Of a stretch of 48,404 nt of DNA, positions 32,608 to 42,116 are shown one piece after another (the stretch's first letter is position 1; the number at the start of each line of letters is the position of its first letter). Source of the DNA: Bacillota bacterium (lineage in GTDB: Bacteria; Bacillota; Clostridia; Clostridiales; Clostridiaceae); contig JAEXZL010000033.1 of NCBI GenBank assembly GCA_023451395.1, positions 1 through 48,404 on the forward strand, read 5' to 3'. The notes beneath the pieces were generated by a model. The model was not told the origin of the DNA and searched no databases. It worked only from the letters and a program-made list of their open reading frames with translations. Position numbers and translations under genes: made by a program.

Positions 32608-34608
32608 ATGATGGAATTAGAGGTTAGCTTCAGCGAGGATAGTCCTCAAGAGAGAGGCAAAGAAATAAAAATTTCCGTAAATAACAGTGATAAAAACTAT
32701 GTTTATAAGTTTAGTGCAGGGCTAGAGGGAATATGGTCAACCCTTAAGGAATATAGTGAAGAAGATTATTGCTTGTGGCAACCTGAAAAGGATGGAAAGT
32801 ACACTCTAATGATTCAAGGGAAAAACAGGGAGAGTAATAGACCCTTTGATGGATTTGTAAGGGTAGATTATATTATAGGCTCAGTGGAGGAGCAGTTAAT
32901 TAGCAATTTAGCTTTGGAAAAGGAAGAGCTGGTTATAGGGGAGAAGCTTAATCTTTTTGTAGAGGCTTCCCATAAGCCAGTTATGTTTAAATACTGGATA
33001 AGTGGCAGTGATGGTTGGGAGCTTATAAAGGATTATACTAAGGATAATGAGCTTTTTTATACGGTAAATGAGCCTGGAAAGCATGAAATACTAATTGAGT
33101 GTAAGTCAATAGAATCTAAGAATAACTTTGATGATTTTAAAACTGTTGCCTTTTATGTTTCGGAAATGACTAAGGTTGAGATTAAAGATTTTAAATGCCT
33201 CACTAAGGAACTATTAGTAGATGAGGAGCTAATATTTCAAGTAGAGGCAAGCCATGAGGACAGCCGAATGGTGCTATATAAGTTTATTAAAATTGACTCT
33301 ATGGGCAGAGCTCTCTGCCTGCAGGATTATTCCAGCAAGAGGATGATTACCTATAGGGAGGACAGTGCTGGAGATTATAAGCTTCTATGTATGGCTAAGG
33401 ATATTTACTCTCCTAAAGAGTATGATGATAGAGCCCTTATAACGTATTCTATTATGGCTTATAGACCTATAAAGATTAAGAATTTTACTACAGATTTTTT
33501 ATCGCCTCAAACCATTGGTACAAAGGTTTTGTTAAAAGCAGTGGTTGAGGGGGGAAAGGAGTTATTATACAGGTATAAGATTGATGGGAGTTACAGCGAG
33601 GATAGCGGTTTTGTAAGAAATAACAGCTATCTTTGGGAGACAAGGACCCCCGGGGATTATAAGCTTACCTTATTTGTAAAGGATAAAAACTCCTCTGAAG
33701 AGTATGAGGAAACAGCTACCTTTGATTATTTAATTGAGGAGAAGGCAATTAAGGCTGTTAAGATAAGGGATGTAGTACTAAGCCGAGAAAAGAATTATGT
33801 AAAGGATAAACCTATTAATATATCTGTTCATGCTGATGGAGGAACAGAGCTTCGCTATGCCTTTATTATGTATAAGGATAATGAAGAGGTGGAAAAAATT
33901 AATTTTGGAATTTCAAACTGGGTTAATTTTACCCCTAATGAGGCTGGGGATTATCAGCTTGAAATAAGGGTTAAGGATAAATATTCCTTAAAGGAATATG
34001 ATAGTCATACCTACAGCTATTTTAAAGTTAATAGCTATGAAAGAGCTGCAATAGATTATGTGCTTATGCCAGCTAAGGAGTACTATATGGTAGAGGAGCC
34101 AATTGAGCTGGAGGTGGTATCTAGAAATACATCAGAGGTAGTGTTTAAATATTCCGTAGCTATAAATGACCATCCTGTGGAAGAAACAAAGTATGGAATG
34201 GAAGATAAATACTCATTTATTCCTAAGGTAAGTGGAAAGTATACCTTTACTATCTATTCAAAAAATATTGACTGCACAGATGCTTTTGATGAGAAAAAAG
34301 AAATAAAGATGTATATTCATGATGCACTTCCGGTAACAGGGACAAAGATAAAGGCATCTAGTGTTCCCTTCCAGAAAAATAAGGAAATATCCTTTACAGC
34401 CCAAAGTGAAGGGGGGAAGGATGTATGTTATGAATTTTATCTTATGGAAAACAAGGAATGGAGATTAATGCAGCGATATAGCCGTAAAAGGTATTATTCT
34501 TTTATTCCTTTTATAAAGGGTGATTATAAGCTTCTTGTACTTTCTAGAAGCTTTTATAAAAAAGTGGCCTATGAGGATTATGATATATTGAATTTTAAGG
34601 TAAATTAA
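32608..34608 (+). CDS. Seven-repeat triple-tyrosine (Y_Y_Y) domain protein
   Basis: A 666-aa protein made almost entirely of seven tandem modules of about 93-100 aa, starting near residues 1, 94, 194, 291, 384, 480 and 576. Each has beta-strand patterns with a Y.(F/Y) start, an aromatic middle (W/Y..P), G(D/K)Y.L, and a (Y/F)(D/E)(D/E)-type end. This is the triple-tyrosine beta-sandwich known from sensor proteins and from clostridial standalone proteins. No signal peptide, membrane segment or enzyme domain is visible, so it should be cytoplasmic unless exported by another route. GGGGAG precedes the ATG. A lytic transglycosylase gene follows 51 bp later. Confidence 0.82.
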   Translation: MMELEVSFSEDSPQERGKEIKISVNNSDKNYVYKFSAGLEGIWSTLKEYSEEDYCLWQPEKDGKYTLMIQGKNRESNRPFDGFVRVDYIIGSVEEQLISNLALEKEELVIGEKLNLFVEASHKPVMFKYWISGSDGWELIKDYTKDNELFYTVNEPGKHEILIECKSIESKNNFDDFKTVAFYVSEMTKVEIKDFKCLTKELLVDEELIFQVEASHEDSRMVLYKFIKIDSMGRALCLQDYSSKRMITYREDSAGDYKLLCMAKDIYSPKEYDDRALITYSIMAYRPIKIKNFTTDFLSPQTIGTKVLLKAVVEGGKELLYRYKIDGSYSEDSGFVRNNSYLWETRTPGDYKLTLFVKDKNSSEEYEETATFDYLIEEKAIKAVKIRDVVLSREKNYVKDKPINISVHADGGTELRYAFIMYKDNEEVEKINFGISNWVNFTPNEAGDYQLEIRVKDKYSLKEYDSHTYSYFKVNSYERAAIDYVLMPAKEYYMVEEPIELEVVSRNTSEVVFKYSVAINDHPVEETKYGMEDKYSFIPKVSGKYTFTIYSKNIDCTDAFDEKKEIKMYIHDALPVTGTKIKASSVPFQKNKEISFTAQSEGGKDVCYEFYLMENKEWRLMQRYSRKRYYSFIPFIKGDYKLLVLSRSFYKKVAYEDYDILNFKVN

Positions 34609-34659
34609 TTAAAATAATCTTCGATAATTACAGTACCGAGATTATGAGGTGGTGTAATT

Positions 34660-35355
34660 ATGAATATTAACAATGTTGAAGGTCTCCTTAGCTATCAACT
34701 TCTTTCTACAGTTCTTAAGAAAAGTTTAGGGGATGGAACTGCCTTTGATATTATAATGGAAAGCCTAATGAAGGCGGATGTAGATGGCTCAATGCTAAAT
34801 CTATTAGAGGGCTCTTATGCTCAAGGCACTTTATTAGAAGACCTTACTATAGATTCACTAGAGGATATGGGTGCTATAAAACAGGCTATTATTACATCAG
34901 GTTCAAGAAGCACCTCACAAATAAGCAGTGAAGATATCACTTCTGAGAGACAGAGGATAAATGCTGCTGTTTCAAAGTATTCTAAGGAATATGGGATAGA
35001 TGAGGCACTGGTTCATGCTATTATAAAGCAGGAGTCTAATTATAATCCTCAGGTGGTGTCTAAAGCAGGTGCAATGGGACTCATGCAGCTTATGCCTGTA
35101 AATTGCCAGGAGGATGGAGTGGAAAATCCCTTTAATATTGAAGAAAACATTGAGGGTGGAATAAAGCAGATGAAGAGATATCTAGATAAGTATAAAAACT
35201 TAGAGCTTTCACTGATGGCTTATAATGCTGGTGCCGGTACCGTTAAAAGAAGAGGAGTAACTTCACTAGAAGATTTGTATAAGATGCCAAAGGAAACCCA
35301 GGGTTATGTGAAAAAAGTTACATCATATTATAATGAATTAAAAAGCAAAGGATAA
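34660..35355 (+). CDS. SLT-type lytic transglycosylase
   Basis: A 231-aa protein. The N-terminal 100 aa have no recognised domain and no signal peptide. From about 105 a goose-lysozyme-like SLT domain contains ALVHAIIKQESNYNP, with the catalytic Glu125, then SKAGAMGLMQLMP and LSLMAYNAGAGTV. These motifs are complete. The enzyme would cleave peptidoglycan glycan strands. Absence of a signal peptide is also seen in other clostridial and Bacillus SLT proteins, and export may be non-classical. GAGGTGG precedes the ATG. Confidence 0.9.
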   Translation: MNINNVEGLLSYQLLSTVLKKSLGDGTAFDIIMESLMKADVDGSMLNLLEGSYAQGTLLEDLTIDSLEDMGAIKQAIITSGSRSTSQISSEDITSERQRINAAVSKYSKEYGIDEALVHAIIKQESNYNPQVVSKAGAMGLMQLMPVNCQEDGVENPFNIEENIEGGIKQMKRYLDKYKNLELSLMAYNAGAGTVKRRGVTSLEDLYKMPKETQGYVKKVTSYYNELKSKG

Positions 35356-35363
35356 GTGGGTAG

Positions 35364-35403
35364 CAGCTGTTTCGAAGAAATTTGTGAAATGGCTGTTTTT
35401 ATT
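35364..35403 (+). terminator. Intrinsic terminator
   Basis: CAGCTGTTTC (35364-35373) pairs with GAAATGGCTG (35386-35395) with two wobbles, followed by TTTTTATTT. Confidence 0.8.
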
Positions 35404-35492
35404 TGAAAATATATGATAATATTCAGTTGTCAATGTTATAATACAAGTACATAGAAACTTACTTTTTCAAAAGATCAAGGAGGATTTTGTTT

Positions 35493-36191
35493 ATGAGTAC
35501 ACATATAGGTGCTAAGCCTGGAGAAATTGCAGAGAGCATTTTACTTCCAGGAGATCCCTTAAGAGCAAAATATATAGCTGACAATTATTTAGAAGATGTT
35601 ATTTGCTATAATGAGGTTAGAGGAATGCTTGGTTTTACAGGAAGCTATAAAGGCAAAAGGGTTTCTGTACAAGGAACTGGCATGGGGATTCCCTCTATTT
35701 CTATCTATGTTAACGAATTAATTAAATTTTATGGAGTAAAAAATCTTATTAGAGTTGGTACCTGTGGTGCAATTCAGGAAAGCTTAAATGTAAGGGATAC
35801 TATACTTGCTGTAAGTGCTTCCACTAATTCAGGGGTTAATAAAATACGCTTTAATGGATTAGATTATGCTCCCACCGCAAGCTTTGAGCTTTTACACAAG
35901 GCTTATATGAAGGCAAAGGATTTAGGAATTGATATAAAAGCAGGAAATATATTAAGCAGTGATCTGTTCTACAGCGATACTCCAGGAGACTGGAAGCTTT
36001 GGGCTAAGTACGGAGTAATGGCTATAGAAATGGAGTCTGCAGAACTTTATACCAATGCTGCAAGAGAAGGTGTTAATGCCCTTTCAATTCTTACTGTAAG
36101 TGATTCTATAGTAACCAGTGAGGAAACCACTGCAGAGGAAAGACAAAAAACCTTCAATAAAATGATGGAGTTAGCTTTAGAGGTAGTATAA
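35493..36191 (+). CDS. deoD: Purine-nucleoside phosphorylase, DeoD type
   Basis: Phosphorolyses purine (deoxy)nucleosides to free base and (deoxy)ribose-1-phosphate for salvage. The 232-aa length fits the hexameric DeoD family. Motifs are STHIGAKPGEIAESILLPGD at the N-terminus, NLIRVGTCGAIQ at about 84-95, AIEMESAELY (nucleoside site) and LTVSDSIVTSE, with the catalytic Asp. ATG at 35493 follows AAGGAGG; an in-frame TTG two codons earlier is less well spaced. A possible -10 TATAAT lies at 35437. It shares purine metabolism with guaBA but is a separate unit. Confidence 0.96.
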   Translation: MSTHIGAKPGEIAESILLPGDPLRAKYIADNYLEDVICYNEVRGMLGFTGSYKGKRVSVQGTGMGIPSISIYVNELIKFYGVKNLIRVGTCGAIQESLNVRDTILAVSASTNSGVNKIRFNGLDYAPTASFELLHKAYMKAKDLGIDIKAGNILSSDLFYSDTPGDWKLWAKYGVMAIEMESAELYTNAAREGVNALSILTVSDSIVTSEETTAEERQKTFNKMMELALEVV

Positions 36192-36228
36192 AAAGCCTTC
36201 ATCCTAAGATAAGGAGAGGTGAATTACT

Positions 36229-36945
36229 TTGGATAGAGTTGATAAGATATTATCTAATCTTGGCTACGGCTCAAGAAAAGAGATTAAGGCCATGGTTAAA
36301 AAAGGCATGGTTACAATAGATGGGGAAGTTATAAAGGACTCTGGTCTTCAAATTGATCCCTTAGAGTCTTCCATTATAGTAAATGGAGAAGAGGTTTTTT
36401 ATCGAAAATATATTTATTTAATGATGAATAAACCAGAATCAGTGGTTTCCGCTACCTTTGATAAATATGATGAAACAGTTGTTGACCTTCTTCATCCAGA
36501 CCATAGGGTTTTTGACCCATTTCCCGTGGGAAGATTAGACAAGGACACCGTTGGACTTCTCCTTCTAACTAATGATGGAGAGTTAAATCACCGCCTCATA
36601 TCTCCAAAATGGCATGTGGATAAGGTCTATTATGCTCATATTAATTCCTTAGTAGATGAGGGAGATATTGAAGCCTTTAAAAAGGGAGTAGTATTAGAAG
36701 ATGGCTATAAATGCCTTCCAGGGGCTCTTACAATACTTGAAGCTTCTCCTGAGGAGTCAAAAATTGAGCTTACAATCCAAGAGGGAAAATTTCATCAAGT
36801 TAAAAGGATGTTTGAGGCTAGAAACAAAAAGGTTACCTATTTAAAGAGAATAAGCTTTGGTGGACTTACTCTAGATGAGGACCTTGAGGAAGGTGAATAC
36901 AGAGAGCTAACAGAGGAAGAGCTTAAAAGACTAAAAAGCTTTTAA
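36229..36945 (+). CDS. RsuA/RluB-family pseudouridine synthase
   Basis: A 238-aa RNA-modifying enzyme. An S4 RNA-binding domain (about 1-55, DRVDKILSNLGYGSRKEIKA) is followed by the catalytic domain, with the conserved PVGRLDKDTVGLLLLTNDG carrying the catalytic Asp and with KVYYAHI. The arrangement and length fit RsuA, which makes pseudouridine 516 in 16S rRNA, although RluB/E-type targets are possible. The start is TTG at 36229 behind AAGGAGAGGTG. It follows deoD by 37 bp and is probably co-transcribed. Confidence 0.92.
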   Translation: MDRVDKILSNLGYGSRKEIKAMVKKGMVTIDGEVIKDSGLQIDPLESSIIVNGEEVFYRKYIYLMMNKPESVVSATFDKYDETVVDLLHPDHRVFDPFPVGRLDKDTVGLLLLTNDGELNHRLISPKWHVDKVYYAHINSLVDEGDIEAFKKGVVLEDGYKCLPGALTILEASPEESKIELTIQEGKFHQVKRMFEARNKKVTYLKRISFGGLTLDEDLEEGEYRELTEEELKRLKSF

Positions 36946-37037
36946 GCCTTTTTCTGAGGCTTGCCCTATAAATTTATATAGCAAGAATTCTATTAAAGTG
37001 GTAAAATGGAAATATATTATAGCTAAGGAGTGAGGAT

Positions 37038-37349
37038 ATGGGGGATTATAAGTCAAAGCTTGAAAGCGAAGAGATGGATTTTCTCTTTGAAGCAATCTTA
37101 AGTCTTAAAACCAGGGAGGAATGCTACAGGTTTTTTGATGACATATGTACAATTAACGAAATAAAGGCATTGGAGCAGAGACTTCAGGTTGCAAAGATGC
37201 TCAAGCAGAGAAGAACATATCTTGATATAGCAAGTACGACTGGAGCTAGTACAGCTACTATTTCCAGAATTAATAGGTCTTTAAATTATGGCAGTGATGG
37301 TTATAATTTAGTTTTTGAAAGAGTTGATTGGAAGGATAATAAAAAATAA
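37038..37349 (+). CDS. YerC/YecD family TrpR-like regulator
   Basis: A 103-aa helical protein with the TrpR/YerC fold. EEMDFLFEAILSLKTREECY, INEIKALEQRLQVAKML and the helix-turn-helix YLDIASTTGASTATISRINR match the family closely. The DNA target and ligand of YerC proteins are not settled. AAGGAGTGAGG precedes the ATG. In B. subtilis yerC also lies near the pcrA region, and pcrA follows here after a terminator. Confidence 0.9.
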   Translation: MGDYKSKLESEEMDFLFEAILSLKTREECYRFFDDICTINEIKALEQRLQVAKMLKQRRTYLDIASTTGASTATISRINRSLNYGSDGYNLVFERVDWKDNKK

Positions 37350-37355
37350 GCGTCT

Positions 37356-37386
37356 AAAGCTTTACATAGTAATGTAAAGCTTTTCT
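37356..37386 (+). terminator. Intrinsic terminator
   Basis: AAAGCTTTACAT (37356-37367) pairs perfectly with ATGTAAAGCTTT (37372-37383) around AGTA, followed by TCTTT. Confidence 0.85.
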
Positions 37387-37403
37387 TTATGGGCTTATTT
37401 ATG

Positions 37404-37456
37404 TTTAAATCTCGCATTTTTATGCTATAATCTATAAATAAGAGAACAATTGTTTG
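37404..37456 (+). promoter_or_regulatory. Promoter of pcrA-ligA with LexA-like site
   Basis: TTTAAA (37404-37409) and TATAAT (37426-37431) are 16 bp apart. Just downstream, AGAACAATTGTTTG (37443-37456) resembles the Gram-positive SOS box (GAAC-4 nt-GTTC), with one mismatch in the core. A repressor bound there would block initiation. Confidence 0.5.
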
Positions 37457-37493
37457 CAATTATATTTTTTGTGAAGCCATAAGGAGTGATGAA

Positions 37494-39779
37494 ATGGACC
37501 TTAAAAACTTACTTAATAGAGAACAGTATCTTGCTGCCACCACAACGGAAGGGCCTCTGCTTATTTTGGCTGGAGCTGGTTCAGGAAAAACTAGGGTTTT
37601 AACCTACAGAATAGCTTATATGATTGATGAGCTGAAGGTTTACCCTTCCCAGATTCTTGCTATTACCTTTACAAATAAGGCTGCGGGAGAAATGAAGGAA
37701 AGGGTGAAGGCTCTTATAGGAGAAGAAGCGGAAAATATGTGGATATCAACCTTCCATTCCTCCTGTGTAAGAATACTTCGAAGAGAAATAGATAAGATTG
37801 GATATACAAAAAACTTTACTATTTATGATACCTATGATCAAAAGGCTCTATTAAAACAGGTTATAGAGGAGCTATCTATAAATACCAAGGAAATAAATGA
37901 AGGAGAAATCCTAAATAAAATCAGCAGGGCAAAGGATAAACTAATAAGCCCTCAGCAGTTTAAGAGAAAAAATGAAAGCAATTTTAGAGAAAACAAAATA
38001 GCTGATGCCTACATACTCTATCAGAAAAAGCTTAAAAATAATAATGCTTTGGATTTTGATGACATTATTGTAAAGACTATTGAGCTCTTTAGAGGAAGCC
38101 CTGAGGTATTAGACTTTTATCAAAGAAAATTTAGATATATACTTGTAGATGAGTATCAGGATACAAACAAAGCCCAGTATGAGCTTATAAGGCTTTTAGC
38201 TGCTGCCCACAAAAACATCTGTGTGGTGGGAGATGATGATCAGTCTATTTACGGTTGGAGAGGTGCGGATATAAGAAATATATTAGATTTCGAAAAGGAT
38301 TATCCAAATACCGTTGTTGTTAAGCTTGAGCAGAACTATCGCTCCAAGGCAAATATTTTAAATGCAGCAAATGAGGTAATAAAGAATAACACTGAAAGAA
38401 AGAGCAAGGTTTTAAGGACGGAAGATGTACCAGGAGACAAGATAAAAATCTTTAGAGCCTTCAATGACACCCAAGAGGGAGACTTTGTAGCTAGTGAAAT
38501 TAAAAAAATTATATATAATGAAGAAAAAACCTATAAGGACTTTGCAGTGCTTTATAGAACAAATGCTCAGTCCAGAGTTTTTGAAGAAGTCTTCATAAGA
38601 AAGGATATACCCTACAGAATTATTGGCGGTCTAAAGTTCTACGATAGAAAAGAAATTAAGGATATCATGGCTTATCTAAAGGTAATTAACAATCCTTTAG
38701 ATGCAATAAGTTTAAGAAGAATAATAAATGTACCTAAAAGAAATATTGGTGATGCTACCATAGGAAAGGTGTTGGATTTTTCCCTAGAGGTAAATGATAA
38801 CCTATATAATGTTATGCTAGATGCTGCATCTATTCCTACCTTAACCTCAAGAAATATTTCAAGCATCTCAAGCTTTATGAATCTTATGGAAGATTTTATG
38901 GAAATGAAGGAGCAGCTTTCTGTTTCCATGTTAATTGAATATATTCTTGAAAAGACAAAATATCTAGATGAGCTTAAAAATTCTAAGAATCCTGAGGATG
39001 AAAGCAGAGTTGATAATCTTAAGGAGCTTGTATCCGCTGCCGTTGAATTTGAAAAAAATGAGGAGGATAAATCTTTAGGAGCTTTCTTAGAGAAGGTAAC
39101 CTTAGTATCTGATGTGGATAACTATGATGAAAGCTCTGATTCTGTTGTGCTTATGACAGTACACAGTGCTAAGGGTCTAGAATTTCCTGTAGTATTCATG
39201 GTGGGTATGGAGAATGGAATTTTTCCAGGAACCAGATCCTTTGATGATAATACTGAGATGGAGGAGTCAAGAAGGTTATGCTATGTAGGTATAACCAGAG
39301 CAAAAGAAACTTTATACCTAACCCATGCAGAAATTAGAAGAGTATTTGGAAGAACTCAAGCCTTTGCCCCCTCAGATTTTTTAAGAGAGATAAAAGCTGA
39401 TCTTAAGGAAAATGTAAATTCTGATGGTAAGAAGCTTGGGGCGGAGCCTAAAAAACAATATGGTAGTGCATATATGGAATATAATAATCCTCACAGTTTA
39501 AGAAGCAGTTATGGAAGAGGAGGAGAAAGAGGCTTTGGAGGAGCAGCTAACAGTGGTAACAGCTCCTTAGATAAAGCCTTGAATAGAAGCTCATCTCAAG
39601 GTACAAGATTAACCAAAGAGGAAGTATCTATAGGACTTAAGGTTAAACACAGTAAGTTTGGTGTAGGAACTATCATAACTGCTATTAAAGAAAGTGATGA
39701 TGTTAAGCTGACTATTGCCTTTGATAAGCAAGGAGTAAAGATTCTCCTATTATCTATGGCTCCTTTAGAAAGGCTATAA
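37494..39779 (+). CDS. pcrA: ATP-dependent DNA helicase PcrA/UvrD
   Basis: A 761-aa superfamily 1A 3'-5' helicase used in repair and plasmid or replication-fork processing. Motif I is LAGAGSGKT (Lys32), motif Ia ITFTNKAAGEMKER, motif II VDEYQDTN, motif III GDDDQSIYGWRGAD, motif IV QNYRS, motif V MTVHSAKGLEFPVVF and motif VI CYVGITRAKETLYL. A low-complexity serine/glycine linker (about 640-690) leads to the C-terminal Tudor-like module KVKHSKFGVGTI. Length is standard. The RBS is AAGGAGTG. ligA follows after 25 bp, so it is a DNA-repair operon. Confidence 0.97.
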   Translation: MDLKNLLNREQYLAATTTEGPLLILAGAGSGKTRVLTYRIAYMIDELKVYPSQILAITFTNKAAGEMKERVKALIGEEAENMWISTFHSSCVRILRREIDKIGYTKNFTIYDTYDQKALLKQVIEELSINTKEINEGEILNKISRAKDKLISPQQFKRKNESNFRENKIADAYILYQKKLKNNNALDFDDIIVKTIELFRGSPEVLDFYQRKFRYILVDEYQDTNKAQYELIRLLAAAHKNICVVGDDDQSIYGWRGADIRNILDFEKDYPNTVVVKLEQNYRSKANILNAANEVIKNNTERKSKVLRTEDVPGDKIKIFRAFNDTQEGDFVASEIKKIIYNEEKTYKDFAVLYRTNAQSRVFEEVFIRKDIPYRIIGGLKFYDRKEIKDIMAYLKVINNPLDAISLRRIINVPKRNIGDATIGKVLDFSLEVNDNLYNVMLDAASIPTLTSRNISSISSFMNLMEDFMEMKEQLSVSMLIEYILEKTKYLDELKNSKNPEDESRVDNLKELVSAAVEFEKNEEDKSLGAFLEKVTLVSDVDNYDESSDSVVLMTVHSAKGLEFPVVFMVGMENGIFPGTRSFDDNTEMEESRRLCYVGITRAKETLYLTHAEIRRVFGRTQAFAPSDFLREIKADLKENVNSDGKKLGAEPKKQYGSAYMEYNNPHSLRSSYGRGGERGFGGAANSGNSSLDKALNRSSSQGTRLTKEEVSIGLKVKHSKFGVGTIITAIKESDDVKLTIAFDKQGVKILLLSMAPLERL

Positions 39780-39804
39780 ATTATTAATTAGAGAGGTGTT
39801 TTTA

Positions 39805-41808
39805 TTGAATAAGGAAAAAAGTAGAATAGAAGAACTTATCGAGCTTTTAAATAAATATGCCTATAAATATTATGTGTTAGATGACCCTGAAGTACCTGAT
39901 AAGACCTATGATAAGCTCTATGATGAGCTCCAGGAATTAGAAAGAACCACAGGCTACATACTACCTTACTCTCCTACTCAGAGGGTAGGTGATGTGGTTC
40001 TTTCGGAATTCTCTAAGTATACTCATAAGGCAAAGCTTTGGAGCCTAGATAAAGGACAGAGCCTTGGGGAGCTTCAGGATTGGCATAATAGAAATGTTAG
40101 ATTCGTAAATAGCTATAACTTAAGCCATGAGGATAAGCTACCCCCTTTAGAATATGTTCTTACTAAAAAATTTGATGGACTTACTATAAATTTAACCTAT
40201 GATGAACAGGGGATTCTTATAAAGGCAGCCACCAGAGGAACGGGAACAGTAGGTGAGGATGTAACCCTTCAGGTTAAGACAATAAATTCTATACCTCTAA
40301 AGATTAATAATAACAGCTTAATAGAGATCCATGGGGAAGCAATAATGACTAAGGAGGCCTTTGAAAAGTACAATGAAAGCGCCCTGGTGCCCCTTAAAAA
40401 TCTAAGAAATGGTGCTGCAGGAGCCTTAAGAAATTTAAATGTAAAGGAAACTGCCAGAAGGAATCTCTCAGCCTTTTTCTATGATGTAGGTTATAATGAA
40501 GGAGAGGCCTTTAAAACCTATGAAGAGATGATGACCTTTATAGAAGAAATGGGTTTTCCTACAGATGATTACTTTAAGGTATGCAGAAGTTTAGAAGAAG
40601 TAGAAAAGGAAATAAAATATATTCAGGACATTCGATTTACACTGAGCTATGATATTGATGGTGTGGTTCTGGCTATTAATGATATTAGAACTCGAGAGCT
40701 TATGGGAAATACAGTAAAGTTTCCTAGATGGGCCATAGCCTTTAAGTTTGAAGCTCAGGAAGCCTCTACAAGGCTCTTAGATGTAGAATGGAACGTGGGT
40801 AGAAGTGGAAGGGTATCCCCTACAGCTCTTCTAGAGCCTGTAGAATTAGCTGGTGCCACTGTAAAACGAGCAACGCTAAATAACATGGAGGATATTCAGA
40901 GGAAAAATGTAAGGATAGGAGCAGAGGTCTTTGTAAGAAGATCAAATGATGTTATTCCAGAAATAATGGGTGTTGTGGAAGGAAGCTTGGAGGGAAGTAG
41001 AGAGATAGTACCGCCAGAGGTTTGCCCATCTTGTGGTGCACATATAACTCTTCAAGGAGCCCACTATTTCTGTGAAAACACCCTATCCTGCAAGCCTCAG
41101 CTGGTTAAGACCATTGTGCACTTTGCAAGCAGGGCTGCTATGAATATTGAAGGCTTTAGTGAAAAGACTGCAGAGCAGCTCTTTGAAAAGCTTCATATAA
41201 AATCCGTATCGGATCTTTATCGTATTAAGAAAGAGGAGCTTTTAACTCTAGACAAATTTAAAGATAAGAAGGCTACTAAGCTTATTAATGCCATAGAAAA
41301 AAGTAAGGATTGCACCTTAGATGCCTTTATCTATGCCTTGGGAATACCTAATGTAGGTGAAAAAACAGCAGGGGACTTGGCTAAAACCTTTAAAACTCTT
41401 GAGAGAGTAATGATTGCTACCTATCCAGAGCTTGTAGCAATTCAGGATATAGGTGATATAGTAGCAGAAAGCATAGTGGAATTTTTTAAAGAGGAGAGGG
41501 TACTTAAGATAATTAAGGAGCTTCTAGATCTGGGAGTTAAGCCTTCCTTTCAAGACCTTGAGGTTATTGAAAGTCCCTTTGAAGGAAAAACTGTGGTGGT
41601 TACTGGCTCACTTAAAGCTTATAGCCGTAGTGGTATAAAAGAAAGGCTCGAGGGCCTTGGAGCTAAGGTTTCCGGAAGTGTCAGCAAGAAGACTGACTTT
41701 GTAATTGTTGGTGAGGACCCTGGATCAAAATATAACAAGGCTCTGGAGCTTAATATAAAGATATTAAAGGAAGAAGATTTTGAGGAAATCCTTGGAGGAA
41801 GAGGATAG
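39805..41808 (+). CDS. ligA: NAD+-dependent DNA ligase
   Basis: Seals DNA nicks during replication and repair using NAD+. A 667-aa protein with all LigA domains: Ia (YYVLDDPEVPDKTYDKLYDE), adenylation with catalytic Lys122 in KFDG, OB fold (NVGRSGRVSPTALLEPV), a four-cysteine zinc finger (CPSCGAH, then CENTLSC), helix-hairpin-helix repeats and a C-terminal BRCT (about 590-667). The adenylation motif and nearby segments are rather divergent from the E. coli type. The start is TTG at 39805, since GAGAGGTG is the RBS; the in-frame GTG at 39796 lies inside it. Confidence 0.94.
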   Translation: MNKEKSRIEELIELLNKYAYKYYVLDDPEVPDKTYDKLYDELQELERTTGYILPYSPTQRVGDVVLSEFSKYTHKAKLWSLDKGQSLGELQDWHNRNVRFVNSYNLSHEDKLPPLEYVLTKKFDGLTINLTYDEQGILIKAATRGTGTVGEDVTLQVKTINSIPLKINNNSLIEIHGEAIMTKEAFEKYNESALVPLKNLRNGAAGALRNLNVKETARRNLSAFFYDVGYNEGEAFKTYEEMMTFIEEMGFPTDDYFKVCRSLEEVEKEIKYIQDIRFTLSYDIDGVVLAINDIRTRELMGNTVKFPRWAIAFKFEAQEASTRLLDVEWNVGRSGRVSPTALLEPVELAGATVKRATLNNMEDIQRKNVRIGAEVFVRRSNDVIPEIMGVVEGSLEGSREIVPPEVCPSCGAHITLQGAHYFCENTLSCKPQLVKTIVHFASRAAMNIEGFSEKTAEQLFEKLHIKSVSDLYRIKKEELLTLDKFKDKKATKLINAIEKSKDCTLDAFIYALGIPNVGEKTAGDLAKTFKTLERVMIATYPELVAIQDIGDIVAESIVEFFKEERVLKIIKELLDLGVKPSFQDLEVIESPFEGKTVVVTGSLKAYSRSGIKERLEGLGAKVSGSVSKKTDFVIVGEDPGSKYNKALELNIKILKEEDFEEILGGRG

Positions 41809-41810
41809 CA

Positions 41811-42080
41811 ATGAAAAAGTTACTAGATATCTTTGGATGGATTGCTGTGATATTTACAATCTGTTCGGTAATATTTACATTACTAACCACCTATTTATTT
41901 ATCTATATACCTTTTTTTAATGGTTATTATACTATGCAGATAGGGATATTAATGACTATGATCTATCTTGCATTAAGATACTTCTTCTTTGAGGTTGGAA
42001 AGCGGCGTTTAATATACGTAGCTATCAGTCTATTCTTTATAGCCTGTTGTATATATTTTATTTTTTCTGGGGTACATTAG
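41811..42080 (+). CDS. Small integral membrane protein, 89 aa
   Basis: A short protein with about three hydrophobic segments (about 7-30, 38-55 and 66-85). GGAGGAAGAGG ahead of the ATG serves as RBS; it begins 2 bp after ligA stops, so it belongs to the pcrA-ligA transcript. No family was recognised. It has no cysteine or charged motif that would suggest a catalytic role. Confidence 0.68.
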   Translation: MKKLLDIFGWIAVIFTICSVIFTLLTTYLFIYIPFFNGYYTMQIGILMTMIYLALRYFFFEVGKRRLIYVAISLFFIACCIYFIFSGVH

Positions 42081-42081
42081 A

Positions 42082-42115
42082 AAAGAGGCTTAACTTTTAA
42101 AAGTTAAGCCTCTTT
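42082..42115. terminator. Bidirectional terminator between convergent genes
   Basis: AAAGAGGCTTAACTT (42082-42096) pairs perfectly with AAGTTAAGCCTCTTT (42101-42115), and both strands show T-rich tails. Confidence 0.9.
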
Positions 42116-42116
42116 A

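Noticed and set aside
36940..36975. Terminator hairpin after the RsuA-family gene (AAGCC/GGCTT)
   Set aside because: The stem is only five pairs and no T run follows it, so it is too weak to list.
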